64,000 bases of DNA from NCBI RefSeq assembly GCF_005217525.1, contig NZ_PNXQ01000012.1:582222-646221 (forward strand), given 5' to 3'. Source of the DNA: Paenibacillus terrae (lineage in GTDB: Bacteria > Bacillota > Bacilli > Paenibacillales > Paenibacillaceae). The notes beneath the pieces were generated by a model. It was not told where the DNA came from. It saw only the letters and a program-made list of their open reading frames with translations, and made no database searches. Positions 1 to 7,604 of the stretch are shown one piece after another. Position numbers and translations under genes: made by a program. Every line of letters starts with the position of its first letter. Position 1 is the stretch's first letter.

Positions 1-60
1 TACATAATTTATTTAACTATGCATCATATGACGATTTTATGCTGAAAGGGTGGCTTATCC

Positions 61-1479
61 ATGACAATCACACCCACGATACGCGCAGAATTAGAAAAAT
101 ACCTCAGAAAAAATGGCTTAAGCAAAACTGAATTTGGACACATCGCAGGTTTGAATCCGGGTACAGTAAGCGGTATTGTGACGGGTAATAAGTCCATTTC
201 CGTTCACCAGTTGGATCGTATTACTGGAGGTATGGGTTTAGAACCAGACCATTTTCATGAACGTTACATTGAAGAGTGCATTATGGAAGAACCGCTGAAC
301 TGGAAAAGAATTAGGCCTTTTTTGTATAGATGTGTACAGTTTAATCGACTGGATTGCTTGCAGCGAGTTGTAGGCATGTTGCTAGATAATCCGGGCTATT
401 TTCCTCATCTCTTTGTAATAGCAGAGGATGCTTTCAAAAAAGGTTATAATGAAGCAGCGGCTTACCTATACGAGAACATCGCTGAGGGCGAGAAGTACCA
501 ACATTCTGATCGCTTGGCAGTCTGCCATTATCGTATATTCATAATTCAGGTTGGTGACGATCAGAATCGTAATCTCAAGGCAGCTACAAAATTTGAGGAT
601 TTTGTTGAACGCCTAGATGAAATAGATCAGCTTGACGCATTGAAGGACTTGGCGAACGTGTACAGGTCTTTGCGTCAATGGGACAAAGTTGATGAAACAG
701 CTAAAAAAATGAAGCAGAAAGCGAAAGTTCAATATTCAATGAAACATCAACAGAAGAGCCGAGAGCGTGAGGAACCTGATAAGAAGCTGAGTCGCCCCCT
801 GTTTGTGTACATCAGTTATGCCGATTTACTGCGTGCCAGTGTATGTGAAGCGCAAGGCGATTATCAACAAGCTCTACAATATACATACGCCTACGCTAAT
901 TTAGATTGGGTTAGGGAGACCGATGAGGATACCAAACACTGGATCGGTTTGTTTAAACACTGGTCACAAGCTAATATACTTGCATATAGGCTTTTATCTG
1001 GAGATGTAGGTGTGCTTCATGAATATCTAAACAGTATTGATGTATCATCTGATACAATTCAAGAAGATAGGGTCACTCAACTACTTAACATTATGACAGC
1101 AGCTAACCGCTATAAGCTAGGTGTAAATGATATACTTAAACGATTTGAAACTGAGATTGCGTCTTTCTCTCAGCGACCATCGTCTTCCGACATGTATACC
1201 CAGCAAGTAATACCAGACTACTCGGCATTATGTGGATATGAATTGGCTTATTATTATTTAAATCAAGGGATGTACGATGATGGTTTTAATCAGTTGTTTG
1301 GTGCAATGGTAAAAGCGCATATACTAAATAATGAAACATATTTTATAAATTGTATAGGTTTGTTTGTGCGCTTCAAAGTCCATGCGGTTCCCGAAACCAA
1401 AACAGAGTTTTACAATTTCATTGAAAAGGTGTGGTTACACAATGTTGAAAAAAGTGGTAATGCTGATCGTAGCGAGTAG
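61..1479 (+). CDS. AloR-like RRNPP quorum-sensing receptor (XRE HTH + TPR-like)
   Basis: The 472-residue protein begins with a Cro/C1-type helix-turn-helix (about residues 8-60) followed by about 400 residues of helical, TPR-like sequence. This is the layout of RRNPP peptide receptors (Rap, PlcR, AimR and the AimR-like Alo receptors of Paenibacillus). An ATG after an AAAGGG ribosome site sets the start. Its last 38 bases overlap a 40-codon signal-peptide-bearing gene, the usual arrangement for a receptor and its cognate propeptide. Such receptors bind the re-imported mature peptide and change their DNA or protein binding. Carriage on an integrated element suggests control of element behaviour or host sporulation, which is inference. 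Assignment to Alo rather than another RRNPP branch rests on genus and the peptide motif. Confidence 0.8.
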   Translation: MTITPTIRAELEKYLRKNGLSKTEFGHIAGLNPGTVSGIVTGNKSISVHQLDRITGGMGLEPDHFHERYIEECIMEEPLNWKRIRPFLYRCVQFNRLDCLQRVVGMLLDNPGYFPHLFVIAEDAFKKGYNEAAAYLYENIAEGEKYQHSDRLAVCHYRIFIIQVGDDQNRNLKAATKFEDFVERLDEIDQLDALKDLANVYRSLRQWDKVDETAKKMKQKAKVQYSMKHQQKSREREEPDKKLSRPLFVYISYADLLRASVCEAQGDYQQALQYTYAYANLDWVRETDEDTKHWIGLFKHWSQANILAYRLLSGDVGVLHEYLNSIDVSSDTIQEDRVTQLLNIMTAANRYKLGVNDILKRFETEIASFSQRPSSSDMYTQQVIPDYSALCGYELAYYYLNQGMYDDGFNQLFGAMVKAHILNNETYFINCIGLFVRFKVHAVPETKTEFYNFIEKVWLHNVEKSGNADRSE

Positions 1480-1564
1480 TTTTTTGTTTACCTTAATAAT
1501 GCCCATTCATCTGGACAGTCATAATGAGATATTTCAAACTTTTGCAACACATGGAGGAGCTTAA
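1442..1564 (+). CDS. AloP-like secreted signalling propeptide
   Basis: This is a 40-codon gene starting at an ATG inside the 3' end of the receptor gene. It has a basic N-terminus (MLKKVV), a hydrophobic segment ending near residue 21 and a polar tail ending ATHGGA. That is the form of Phr, AimP and AloP pre-propeptides, in which Sec export is followed by cleavage to release a C-terminal oligopeptide of about six residues. From memory, characterised Alo peptides carry a Ser-His-Gly type core, which the C-terminal Thr-His-Gly resembles. A GGTG-type ribosome site lies 10-15 bases upstream. The 38-base overlap suggests translational coupling to the receptor. The mature peptide is predicted, not shown. 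Confidence 0.78.
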   Translation: MLKKVVMLIVASSFLFTLIMPIHLDSHNEIFQTFATHGGA

Positions 1565-1721
1565 ACGTGACTCAAAATTTATATGAAAAAGGTTTTTAAT
1601 TACTACACTCCTAAAAAGGGTCTAGTTACGAAACAACAGGTCACCACGGGGGAATTTAATCTTTCATAATATGGATCAATGGGAAACAAGGCAGAACACT
1701 AAATCATATAAAATTTAAGAG

Positions 1722-1757
1722 AAGGTTAGATGGGATTGTCCGTCTAGCCTTTTTGAT
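1722..1757 (+). terminator. Rho-independent terminator after aloR-aloP
   Basis: A stem formed by AAGGTTAGATGG and CCGTCTAGCCTT (with G-U pairs) is followed by a T run. It lies about 160 bases after the propeptide stop and would end the signalling transcript. Confidence 0.75.
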
Positions 1758-1761
1758 TTGC

Positions 1762-1980
1762 ATGGAGTTAGAGAGGATTTATGGGATTGAACATGGAGGA
1801 GATAGGGGAAATCAGTATGTATCAAAAGAGGCAGACCAAAATAATTTTGGTCAGCAAAAAACACAAGCCGATATTGCACAAGAGTTAAACATAACAACTC
1901 AGCAACTTAGAAATTACAAAAAACTCCTGACACTTATTCCTGAATTACAGGATATGGTTGAGGAGCAGGATGTGTTTTGA
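1762..1980 (+). pseudogene. ParB-like DNA-binding protein fragment
   Basis: The 72-codon frame contains a YGIEHGGDR motif and then KTQADIAQELNI followed by LIPELQDMVE. These match the middle (KorB/HTH) part of ParB/Spo0J-like proteins found on phages and plasmids. Full-length relatives have an N-terminal ParB domain and a longer C-terminus, both missing here, and no good ribosome site is seen. It is therefore probably a remnant of a partition or regulatory gene. It could be expressed as a small DNA-binding protein, but nothing in the sequence favours that. Confidence 0.55.
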
Positions 1981-2276
1981 ACTTGTTTGCATAATTAACA
2001 CACCTGAATAAAGGGGGATGTGATTTGCATACACCTTGCTTCAATATCCACCGTGACAAATTGTTGTGCTTGGGTAGGTGATCAAAGCGCCCGATAAAAT
2101 GGCGAAATGTCCATCTGAAAGACATTGCAGAATCTATTGGCGAAAATGAATAGAGTAGGATCAATTAGACTGAAATAATAGCGGATCAAATTTATTTCTT
2201 CATTATAAGTATCTCTGGTTGTACTTGCTGGTAAAACGTAAGTTTCCTCCAATATCTTTTTTTTGAAAAATATTCG
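1981..2276 (+). other. Non-coding stretch with decayed coding remnants
   Basis: No convincing gene is visible. One short frame around 2110-2155 reads HLKDIAESIGENE, reminiscent of a helix-turn-helix start, but it lacks a start codon and a ribosome site, so it looks like gene debris continuing from the ParB-like fragment. Confidence 0.35.
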
Positions 2277-2305
2277 TTGACAGTATCGTAGGACAGTGTT
2301 ATATT
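2277..2305 (+). promoter_or_regulatory. Sigma-A promoter for the replication-gene transcript
   Basis: TTGACA at 2277-2282 and TATATT at 2300-2305 are separated by exactly 17 bases, a near-consensus vegetative promoter. It lies about 490 bases before the primase-like gene, so the transcript has a long leader holding a mini-ORF, a boxA-like motif and a hairpin. Confidence 0.72.
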
Positions 2306-2366
2306 ATGAATACACCATTTGAACGTAGCGAATTCAGTTGGAATCACAAAGAAATGGAGATACAAA

Positions 2367-2393
2367 ATGAAGCGAAAAGTATTGCGAAGGTAA
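2367..2393 (+). CDS. Possible 8-codon leader peptide MKRKVLRR
   Basis: An ATG lies 7 bases after a GGAG ribosome site, about 55 bases downstream of the predicted transcription start. The peptide is five-eighths basic and three of its codons are rare arginine codons (CGA, CGA, AGG). Its place between a strong promoter and a hairpin suggests a leader peptide for translation-linked attenuation. It may also be chance. Confidence 0.3.
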   Translation: MKRKVLRR

Positions 2394-2596
2394 AACGGAA
2401 TCGAAGAGTGTGAAAGTTAAGTAGTTGACAATACATATTGCATTACCACGAATACAATTAACACAGCAGATTTAAAACACAGTAAGTAGATGAGATGAAT
2501 ACTAGATTAGATAGTCGAAATAAAATTATTTTTAGGATTGGCAAACTTAATATTGTTTTATTTGTTCTGTCAAATTGGATAGTTAAGTTTATTTGT

Positions 2597-2625
2597 TGTG
2601 CGATCTTTGAAAACTGAAAAACAAC
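2597..2625 (+). promoter_or_regulatory. boxA-like antitermination motif
   Basis: GCGATCTTTGAAAACTGAA closely resembles the boxA-containing motif of Bacillus-group rRNA leaders and spacers, where Nus factors assemble. No rRNA gene is near. Here it precedes a terminator-like hairpin and the replication gene, so it may make transcription processive through the leader. The function is inferred from similarity only. Confidence 0.45.
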
Positions 2626-2669
2626 GGGAGTGGTTTATATTTCTGCGGAGATAACGGTCATTCATTCGC

Positions 2670-2706
2670 TAAAATATTCATTTATCTTTGAATGAAGATA
2701 TTTTTT
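2670..2706 (+). terminator. Terminator-like hairpin in the replication-gene leader
   Basis: AATATTCATT pairs with AATGAAGATATT (two-base bulge) and is followed by TTTTTT. It sits about 85 bases before the primase-like gene and downstream of the boxA-like motif, a placement expected for an attenuator. Confidence 0.5.
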
Positions 2707-2782
2707 GTTGAGTGCTGTGACTTATTTAGCTTGAAATATATTTGAATGAATAGATAATAACATATAAAACGAAGGGAGTAGT

Positions 2783-2803
2783 ATGTACTTTTGGCTTTTG
2801 TAG
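2783..2803 (+). CDS. Possible 6-codon upstream ORF overlapping the primase start
   Basis: An ATG 4 bases after AAGGGAG (2772-2778) reads MYFWLL and stops inside the first codons of the primase frame. Ribosomes ending here could reinitiate at the TTG at 2791. It is too short to rule out chance. Confidence 0.25.
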   Translation: MYFWLL

Positions 2804-5139
2804 AGACGCGAGATTTTATTCAAGTTACTGCTAACAACGGTAAGACTAATTTTTCATACATATTTGAAGGTAATGAAGACGAACGCTTATTTAATAGTAA
2901 GATTCATAAAAGTAAAATGAAATACTACATCAAAGAAGCTGTCAATGAATTTGAGGAATGGAATAAAAAGGGCTATGGAATTTATTTTTTGCCTAATGGT
3001 GGCGGTTACAAAAATGATGAGATAACAGAATTTCGTGCGTGTTTTATCGACATGGATATCAAGGATGAGATTGAACATGAATTTGTTGCTGCTGGATTTA
3101 CTGGAACCCCCAATGAATTACATGAGCTTGTAAAATCTAAGTTTTATTCGCTGAATAATACCGAGCAACTTAACTATAAACAGATATTCAGGTGTCGTGT
3201 TTCAGAATTAAAAAAACGCGGGATTCCTTCAAGCGCTATTGTAGAGACAAAGAACGGGTTCCATGTGTATTATTTACTCAATAACGACACACAGAGACAC
3301 CAATTTGAAACGCTAGAAGGATTTTTGATTTACATATTTAATGCAGATATGGCTGTGAAGAATCCAGCCCGATTACTACGAGTACCAGATACTATACACC
3401 TGAAAGATTCAAATGACCCATTTACAATAAAACTTGAGGAATGGAATCGAAGTATTCGGTATGATTCAGAAGATTTGATAGTTCGTCTTAGGAAAGTTGT
3501 TGAGAAGGTACATGCTCAAAAAGATTCGTTGTTATGCGTCAATTCACGTAAAGCGCCAACACATAATACTAAGCTACTGTCCAAAAAGAATGGTCTTCCC
3601 CTCAGAGTAGGAATAGATTATTCTTCAATGACTATCGGGAATATTCCTCTAATCAGTAAAGGGTTCGAAGGACTTTCAGAGCTAAAGAGAAGGCTAGGAT
3701 TAGACAATCAAGACGATCTGTGCTATATAGACCGGGATGATATCAGACAATTCTTGAAGAAACAAAATTTAAAGCAATTGCTTGGGGTGGAGGCTGACAG
3801 GTTTTATTGCATATTCCATAACAGTACCAATTCTACCAGTGGAAATATATACCCTTTTGATGATAAATGGTTTTATAAGTGCCATAGTTCACGGTGTGGT
3901 GTTCATTACGATATTGTTCAGACTATAGAGAGAATAACAAGGCTTCCTATACATAAAGCATTCGATTATTTAAAAGAACTCTACAATATAGCTGAGATTA
4001 AAACAGATTGGCAATTAGACCAAGAAAGGCTCATTGAGTTCAACATTGAGTTTCTGGAACGTTTTAAATATGATGTGGATTTACAAGAGAACTATCCATA
4101 TCTAACGAAGTTTCTGAAAACTAAAGGTACGTTAGGATTGCTGATACAAATACATGAAGTTGCAAGGAGGAAGCTTCCCCAACTCGCTAAAATGAGAAAT
4201 ATGGATTCAAGCAATGCTATTGTGTTTGCACCTATGAGGAAGGTCATAGAGGAGTTATTGAGCGAAAATTCTGATATACGTAACATTAATAAGGCCAATA
4301 CAAAAGTAGTGATCATGATATTTATGTATCTGCTTAATTGTGTTGGAATTGATCAATTACCTGATGAAATGCAGAGGAGAATTGAACAGTATCAAAAGGA
4401 GTCTCGTAAGAATAGTAATATCCATTACAATAATATAGCGAGATATTATGAAATAGTCAGCATGGATACTGAACGGCTTATACTGGCTGAAGAGATGAGC
4501 AAATTCTTTTATCAGAATCATCTAACAATTTTAAACTTTAATCGTGAACAGTTGATCAGCTTGTGTGGAGTAGAAGAGGGCAATCGTGTCTTCCCTGATC
4601 GCTCAGATGAAGAAATACCGGGCTTAAACCAATCCATCTCACAGGAGATTAAACGAGTAGTAAATAAGCTAATTCAGGTCAAGGGATGGACATATGACCA
4701 TGAAGTTATTGAGAATATAGATATCTCAGATTTCGATATGAAGCAACGATACAAAGACAGCTTCAAGTACATACCTAAAAAGAAGTCAGTTGAATTGGAT
4801 TCATTAACTGTACTGGATAATGATGTAGGATTTCAGAAGTGGCGTTATGGGTTTCTGGCTAAAAAACTAGCTATGAACATACCAGCAATTATTTCTAATC
4901 AGGAGTACCGTAAGGCAAGAGTAAATAAGCTATTGAGAAAGCAGTTTGACATTCCTATACATATTAAAGGTTTCGTTTATCATCAAGAAATTTCAGAACA
5001 AGGGATACAATTAGAAGACAAGGCTTCACATATCCTACGATTAAAGCAACATGATTTAAGTCTATCTAATGCTAAGATAGCTTCAATAGTTGGATGTTCA
5101 AGACAATATGTATCTAATATTCTTAAATGCAGAGATTAA
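2791..5139 (+). CDS. Primase-like replication protein (AEP-type with zinc finger and HTH)
   Basis: In the 782-residue protein, FIDMD near residue 92 and VETKNGFHVYYL near residue 150 match the metal-binding Asp-x-Asp and nucleotide-binding His motifs of archaeo-eukaryotic-type primase-polymerases of plasmids and phages. An ARLLRVPDT motif follows. A CHC2-like zinc motif lies around residues 345-375 (YCIFH then KCHSSRC). The last 40 residues form a helix-turn-helix (LSNAKIASIVGCSRQYVSNIL). No helicase P-loop was seen. It probably primes or initiates replication of the element. The start is a TTG 12 bases after AAGGGAG. An ATG 8 bases upstream opens a 6-codon overlapping frame, so start selection may be coupled. 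Confidence 0.7.
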   Translation: MAFVETRDFIQVTANNGKTNFSYIFEGNEDERLFNSKIHKSKMKYYIKEAVNEFEEWNKKGYGIYFLPNGGGYKNDEITEFRACFIDMDIKDEIEHEFVAAGFTGTPNELHELVKSKFYSLNNTEQLNYKQIFRCRVSELKKRGIPSSAIVETKNGFHVYYLLNNDTQRHQFETLEGFLIYIFNADMAVKNPARLLRVPDTIHLKDSNDPFTIKLEEWNRSIRYDSEDLIVRLRKVVEKVHAQKDSLLCVNSRKAPTHNTKLLSKKNGLPLRVGIDYSSMTIGNIPLISKGFEGLSELKRRLGLDNQDDLCYIDRDDIRQFLKKQNLKQLLGVEADRFYCIFHNSTNSTSGNIYPFDDKWFYKCHSSRCGVHYDIVQTIERITRLPIHKAFDYLKELYNIAEIKTDWQLDQERLIEFNIEFLERFKYDVDLQENYPYLTKFLKTKGTLGLLIQIHEVARRKLPQLAKMRNMDSSNAIVFAPMRKVIEELLSENSDIRNINKANTKVVIMIFMYLLNCVGIDQLPDEMQRRIEQYQKESRKNSNIHYNNIARYYEIVSMDTERLILAEEMSKFFYQNHLTILNFNREQLISLCGVEEGNRVFPDRSDEEIPGLNQSISQEIKRVVNKLIQVKGWTYDHEVIENIDISDFDMKQRYKDSFKYIPKKKSVELDSLTVLDNDVGFQKWRYGFLAKKLAMNIPAIISNQEYRKARVNKLLRKQFDIPIHIKGFVYHQEISEQGIQLEDKASHILRLKQHDLSLSNAKIASIVGCSRQYVSNILKCRD

Positions 5140-5169
5140 ACTTTATATTGATAATCTGATTATAAAAGT

Positions 5170-5260
5170 GTCAACTAAATGGTCATCTTTAAGCACCTCA
5201 TATCATTAGACTAAAGAGTAGTAACATTATGAGGTGCTTTAATAGGCATATTTAGTTGAC
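5170..5260. repeat. Nested inverted repeat between replication and cargo genes
   Basis: Outer 11-base arms (GTCAACTAAAT at 5170-5180 and its complement at 5250-5260) enclose inner 12-base arms (AAGCACCTCATA at 5191-5202 and its complement at 5228-5239). Both gaps between inner and outer arms are 10 bases and the loop is 25 bases. There is no T run, so it is not an ordinary terminator. Its position right after the primase gene makes an origin, a single-strand initiation site or a protein-bound regulatory site plausible. Confidence 0.7.
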
Positions 5261-5547
5261 AGGTGGATAACAGAATAAACAAAGTATTGGTCAAAAGTGG
5301 ATTATTATTGGCTTGTCTTCAGTACATCCTTTTTCTGAATAATCTATTAGGAAATTAAGATGTTTCTTCATAGACAAGGTATTTGTAAGGGGAAGGACAA
5401 TAACTGTTATTCATAGATAATAGTACAGAGATTAGAGTGTCAGAATGGATATGAAAGGGGTGATGTGGATTGAGCTAGTGTTGGATTGTCTTCACATGAA
5501 GTAAGGCAGATTTATATAAAATAATACATATAAAAAGGAGCGATTAA
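5261..5547. other. Intergenic stretch before the cargo cluster
   Basis: No gene is recognised. It contains several short ribosome-site-like purine tracts (AAGGGGAAGG near 5387, AAAGGGGTG near 5455) followed only by very short frames, and it ends with the AAAAGGAG ribosome site of the next gene. Confidence 0.4.
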
Positions 5548-5880
5548 ATGAATAGTACAATAAATATCCCTGCTAAAATGCAGGTCGATGCAGGTGTAAT
5601 GTACGAAAAATTCTTGAAAACTATTGAAAGAACAGAAGGGATTATGCAAAAGGCTGACTTTTCTATTAACAATGAATTGCAAATGCTACGCAACAAAGGG
5701 AAACAAGTGGCAGAAAGCATGACCGTTCAATTGAAGAAGATGACTAAAGGATCAATTGATTTAAATTTGACTCTAAGCGACTTGGAGAATTTCACAGAAG
5801 TTTTTGATAATTATATTGATGAACAAGAAAAGCTCATAGATGATTACTTAGATTTAATGAATAAATTTTGTAGAAAATAA
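5548..5880 (+). CDS. Small helical protein of unknown function
   Basis: This 110-residue protein starts 8 bases after AAAAAGGAG. It is acidic-basic mixed, almost entirely helical in character with heptad-like leucine and isoleucine spacing, and has no signal peptide, membrane segment or recognised motif. It opens a same-strand cluster running to 10368, separated from the next gene by 55 bases. A structural or coiled-coil adaptor role would fit, but I do not recognise the family. Confidence 0.75.
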   Translation: MNSTINIPAKMQVDAGVMYEKFLKTIERTEGIMQKADFSINNELQMLRNKGKQVAESMTVQLKKMTKGSIDLNLTLSDLENFTEVFDNYIDEQEKLIDDYLDLMNKFCRK

Positions 5881-5935
5881 TTCGATAATCTGAGAAGTAC
5901 AGGCAAGTAATATATACATAAGGGAGAAATATTAA

Positions 5936-6742
5936 ATGAACAAAAATTTTGAAATCAAAAAACAATTCAACAAGCTTGATGACTGTATGATGCAGATGAT
6001 ATGTGCTTTTGAGGATTTAAAGGCAGATCGAAAGTTCACAGTGTCTCAATCTGGTTTAATCAGAACATCCAAGGAAGCCGTAGAATTAATGACAGATGTA
6101 TCTTATAGGATACCAAGAATAAAAACAACAAGCGCCATCATTTATCTGAACAACATGGTCAACAAAGTTGATCAATATGAAAGAATTTTTAAAAAGGCTT
6201 CAAATGAAGCTAAACGTATTTGTACATATATTCGTGATAATTTGGATGAAGTAACCAAACAGGTTAAGAATGATTTTGAAAATAAGAAGGCCATGATGCT
6301 TGATATTGATTCCAGTTTAAAGGAAGCTTTTGAGAAGAATTATCCTAGCCTACAACACTATATAATCTTTTTCGATATGCACCCTCTTACGAAAGACGAA
6401 TTCCTTGGATTGTTTTCCTTCAATCGGGATAAAGATAGGGACGATTGGAGCAGATTGAACTATAAAGGAACGATTGAAGCAATTGAGGATTTGCCAGATG
6501 TAATTGATGGAAGTGCATTCTTAGATTTTGCTGCTACAGATAGTGTTTTATTGAATGACAGTGCTGTATCGGGATACCTCATGCATGAATGTATTAAATT
6601 GATGAAGCAACAGGGCTTTGACGTTCTGGATATGGTTCAGGATATTGTTGGACAGCCGCTACCATCATTCACAAGTACAGTGGATGAGCTTGGGAATATC
6701 ACAGACATGAAATTGAATAAGCCAAATTTGAAGTTAGTGTAA
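5936..6742 (+). CDS. Element protein of unknown function, 268 residues
   Basis: An ATG 8 bases after AAGGGAG sets the start. Residues 1-135 look like a long helical bundle. The C-terminal half is mixed and acidic (DKDRDDWSRLNY, IEAIEDLPDVIDG) and ends in a polar tail. There is no signal peptide or membrane segment. With the preceding 110-residue gene it forms a pair of helical proteins, suggesting a complex. I do not recognise the family. Confidence 0.75.
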   Translation: MNKNFEIKKQFNKLDDCMMQMICAFEDLKADRKFTVSQSGLIRTSKEAVELMTDVSYRIPRIKTTSAIIYLNNMVNKVDQYERIFKKASNEAKRICTYIRDNLDEVTKQVKNDFENKKAMMLDIDSSLKEAFEKNYPSLQHYIIFFDMHPLTKDEFLGLFSFNRDKDRDDWSRLNYKGTIEAIEDLPDVIDGSAFLDFAATDSVLLNDSAVSGYLMHECIKLMKQQGFDVLDMVQDIVGQPLPSFTSTVDELGNITDMKLNKPNLKLV

Positions 6743-6875
6743 ATATTTGCAGAATGATTATGTGGGGAGGTGAATCCGATGTAACATTAAATTGAGTTGG
6801 CCTGTCGGATTAGTTGATGAGTTGGTAAAAGTGGAGTGAATGTAAAAAAACTCAAATCAGAGAGGATAAAATGAA
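6743..6875 (+). other. Short gap with start-stop mini-ORFs
   Basis: A very strong ribosome site (GGGGAGGTG, 6764-6772) is followed 6 bases later by ATG TAA at 6779-6784, a start codon directly followed by a stop. A second mini-frame, ATG AAA TGA at 6871-6879, overlaps the start codon of the next gene. Such sites can hold ribosomes or couple translation, but they may be leftovers of decayed genes. Confidence 0.4.
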
Positions 6876-7112
6876 ATGAAATTAGGGGTACTTTTCAATT
6901 TTAAAGATGGAGAGAAATACAAGGCTAATGGCAGTTTTAATTACAACAACACTCAAGCAGAGCAGGATAAATTGTTGGAATGGATAAGTGGCTTTTCAAT
7001 GGGAATGGAAAATAACTCAGAAATTGATGTCATGCTGGATGATGAGCAGGTAACGAAACGATATTCTAACCTATATTCCGTGGAATTTATTGTAGAAAGT
7101 GAGGTACATTAA
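6876..7112 (+). CDS. Small protein of unknown function, 78 residues
   Basis: The start ATG follows AGAGG by about 10 bases and overlaps a 2-codon frame. The product is acidic with alternating hydrophobic patterns at both ends, suggesting a small alpha/beta fold. Its stop is one base before the likely TTG start of the next gene, so the two are probably co-translated. The family is not recognised. Confidence 0.65.
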   Translation: MKLGVLFNFKDGEKYKANGSFNYNNTQAEQDKLLEWISGFSMGMENNSEIDVMLDDEQVTKRYSNLYSVEFIVESEVH

Positions 7113-7113
7113 A

Positions 7114-7560
7114 TTGAAGATTCAGAATCAGCAGCTTGAATGGCTGGTGCAATTTTGCTTGAAATTTGAAATGAATGCTAAGGGCAGTCGTCAGCGTTCT
7201 AAGTTTATTAAAATCCTTCAGGATAAGGTAGAAGACTATCGGAATCATCGACAGGAGTTAATTGAACTGTACGCTTCAAAGGATGAGAATGGGAACCCGT
7301 TAATAATTCTTGATAATGGAGAGCGTTGTTATGATGTGGAAGATAAGAACGGCTATATGAAAGAATTTATAGAGTTACAATTGGAATATAATTACATAAA
7401 TCAGACAGAAGAAAATATTAAGATGCTAAAAATAGTAGGAGACGCTTATCTAAACCATGAGGACATGTTCTTGGGTATTGAGGGCGATTTTTATCACTAT
7501 ATTTGCATAGAGTTCGAGGAATTTTTCGAGAAGCAAGGTAAGGAAATTAGCAGCAAGTAG
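7114..7560 (+). CDS. Unknown element protein, 148 residues
   Basis: The TTG at 7114 is preferred because GTGAGG lies 8 bases upstream and the previous gene stops at 7112. A GTG at 7099 in the same frame would overlap that gene. The protein is helical and acidic, rich in Glu, Gln and Tyr, without a signal peptide or membrane segment. It belongs to the same transcription unit as its neighbours. The function cannot be inferred. Confidence 0.65.
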   Translation: MKIQNQQLEWLVQFCLKFEMNAKGSRQRSKFIKILQDKVEDYRNHRQELIELYASKDENGNPLIILDNGERCYDVEDKNGYMKEFIELQLEYNYINQTEENIKMLKIVGDAYLNHEDMFLGIEGDFYHYICIEFEEFFEKQGKEISSK

Positions 7561-7604
7561 AATATACCAGTAAATTAATACATAACAAAGGTGGATAAAA
7601 TAAT

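Noticed and set aside
2306-2413. 35-codon frame starting directly at the end of the -10 box
   Set aside because: Its start would precede the expected transcription start and it has no ribosome site. The internal 8-codon frame with GGAG is the better candidate.
2597-2625. rRNA operon leader
   Set aside because: The boxA-like motif resembles rRNA leaders, but no 16S, 23S, 5S or tRNA sequence follows. It was kept only as a possible antitermination motif.
5445-5506. Short frame after AAAGGGGTG upstream of the 110-residue gene
   Set aside because: It has only 13-20 codons, no recognisable features and ambiguous starts. It was treated as non-coding.
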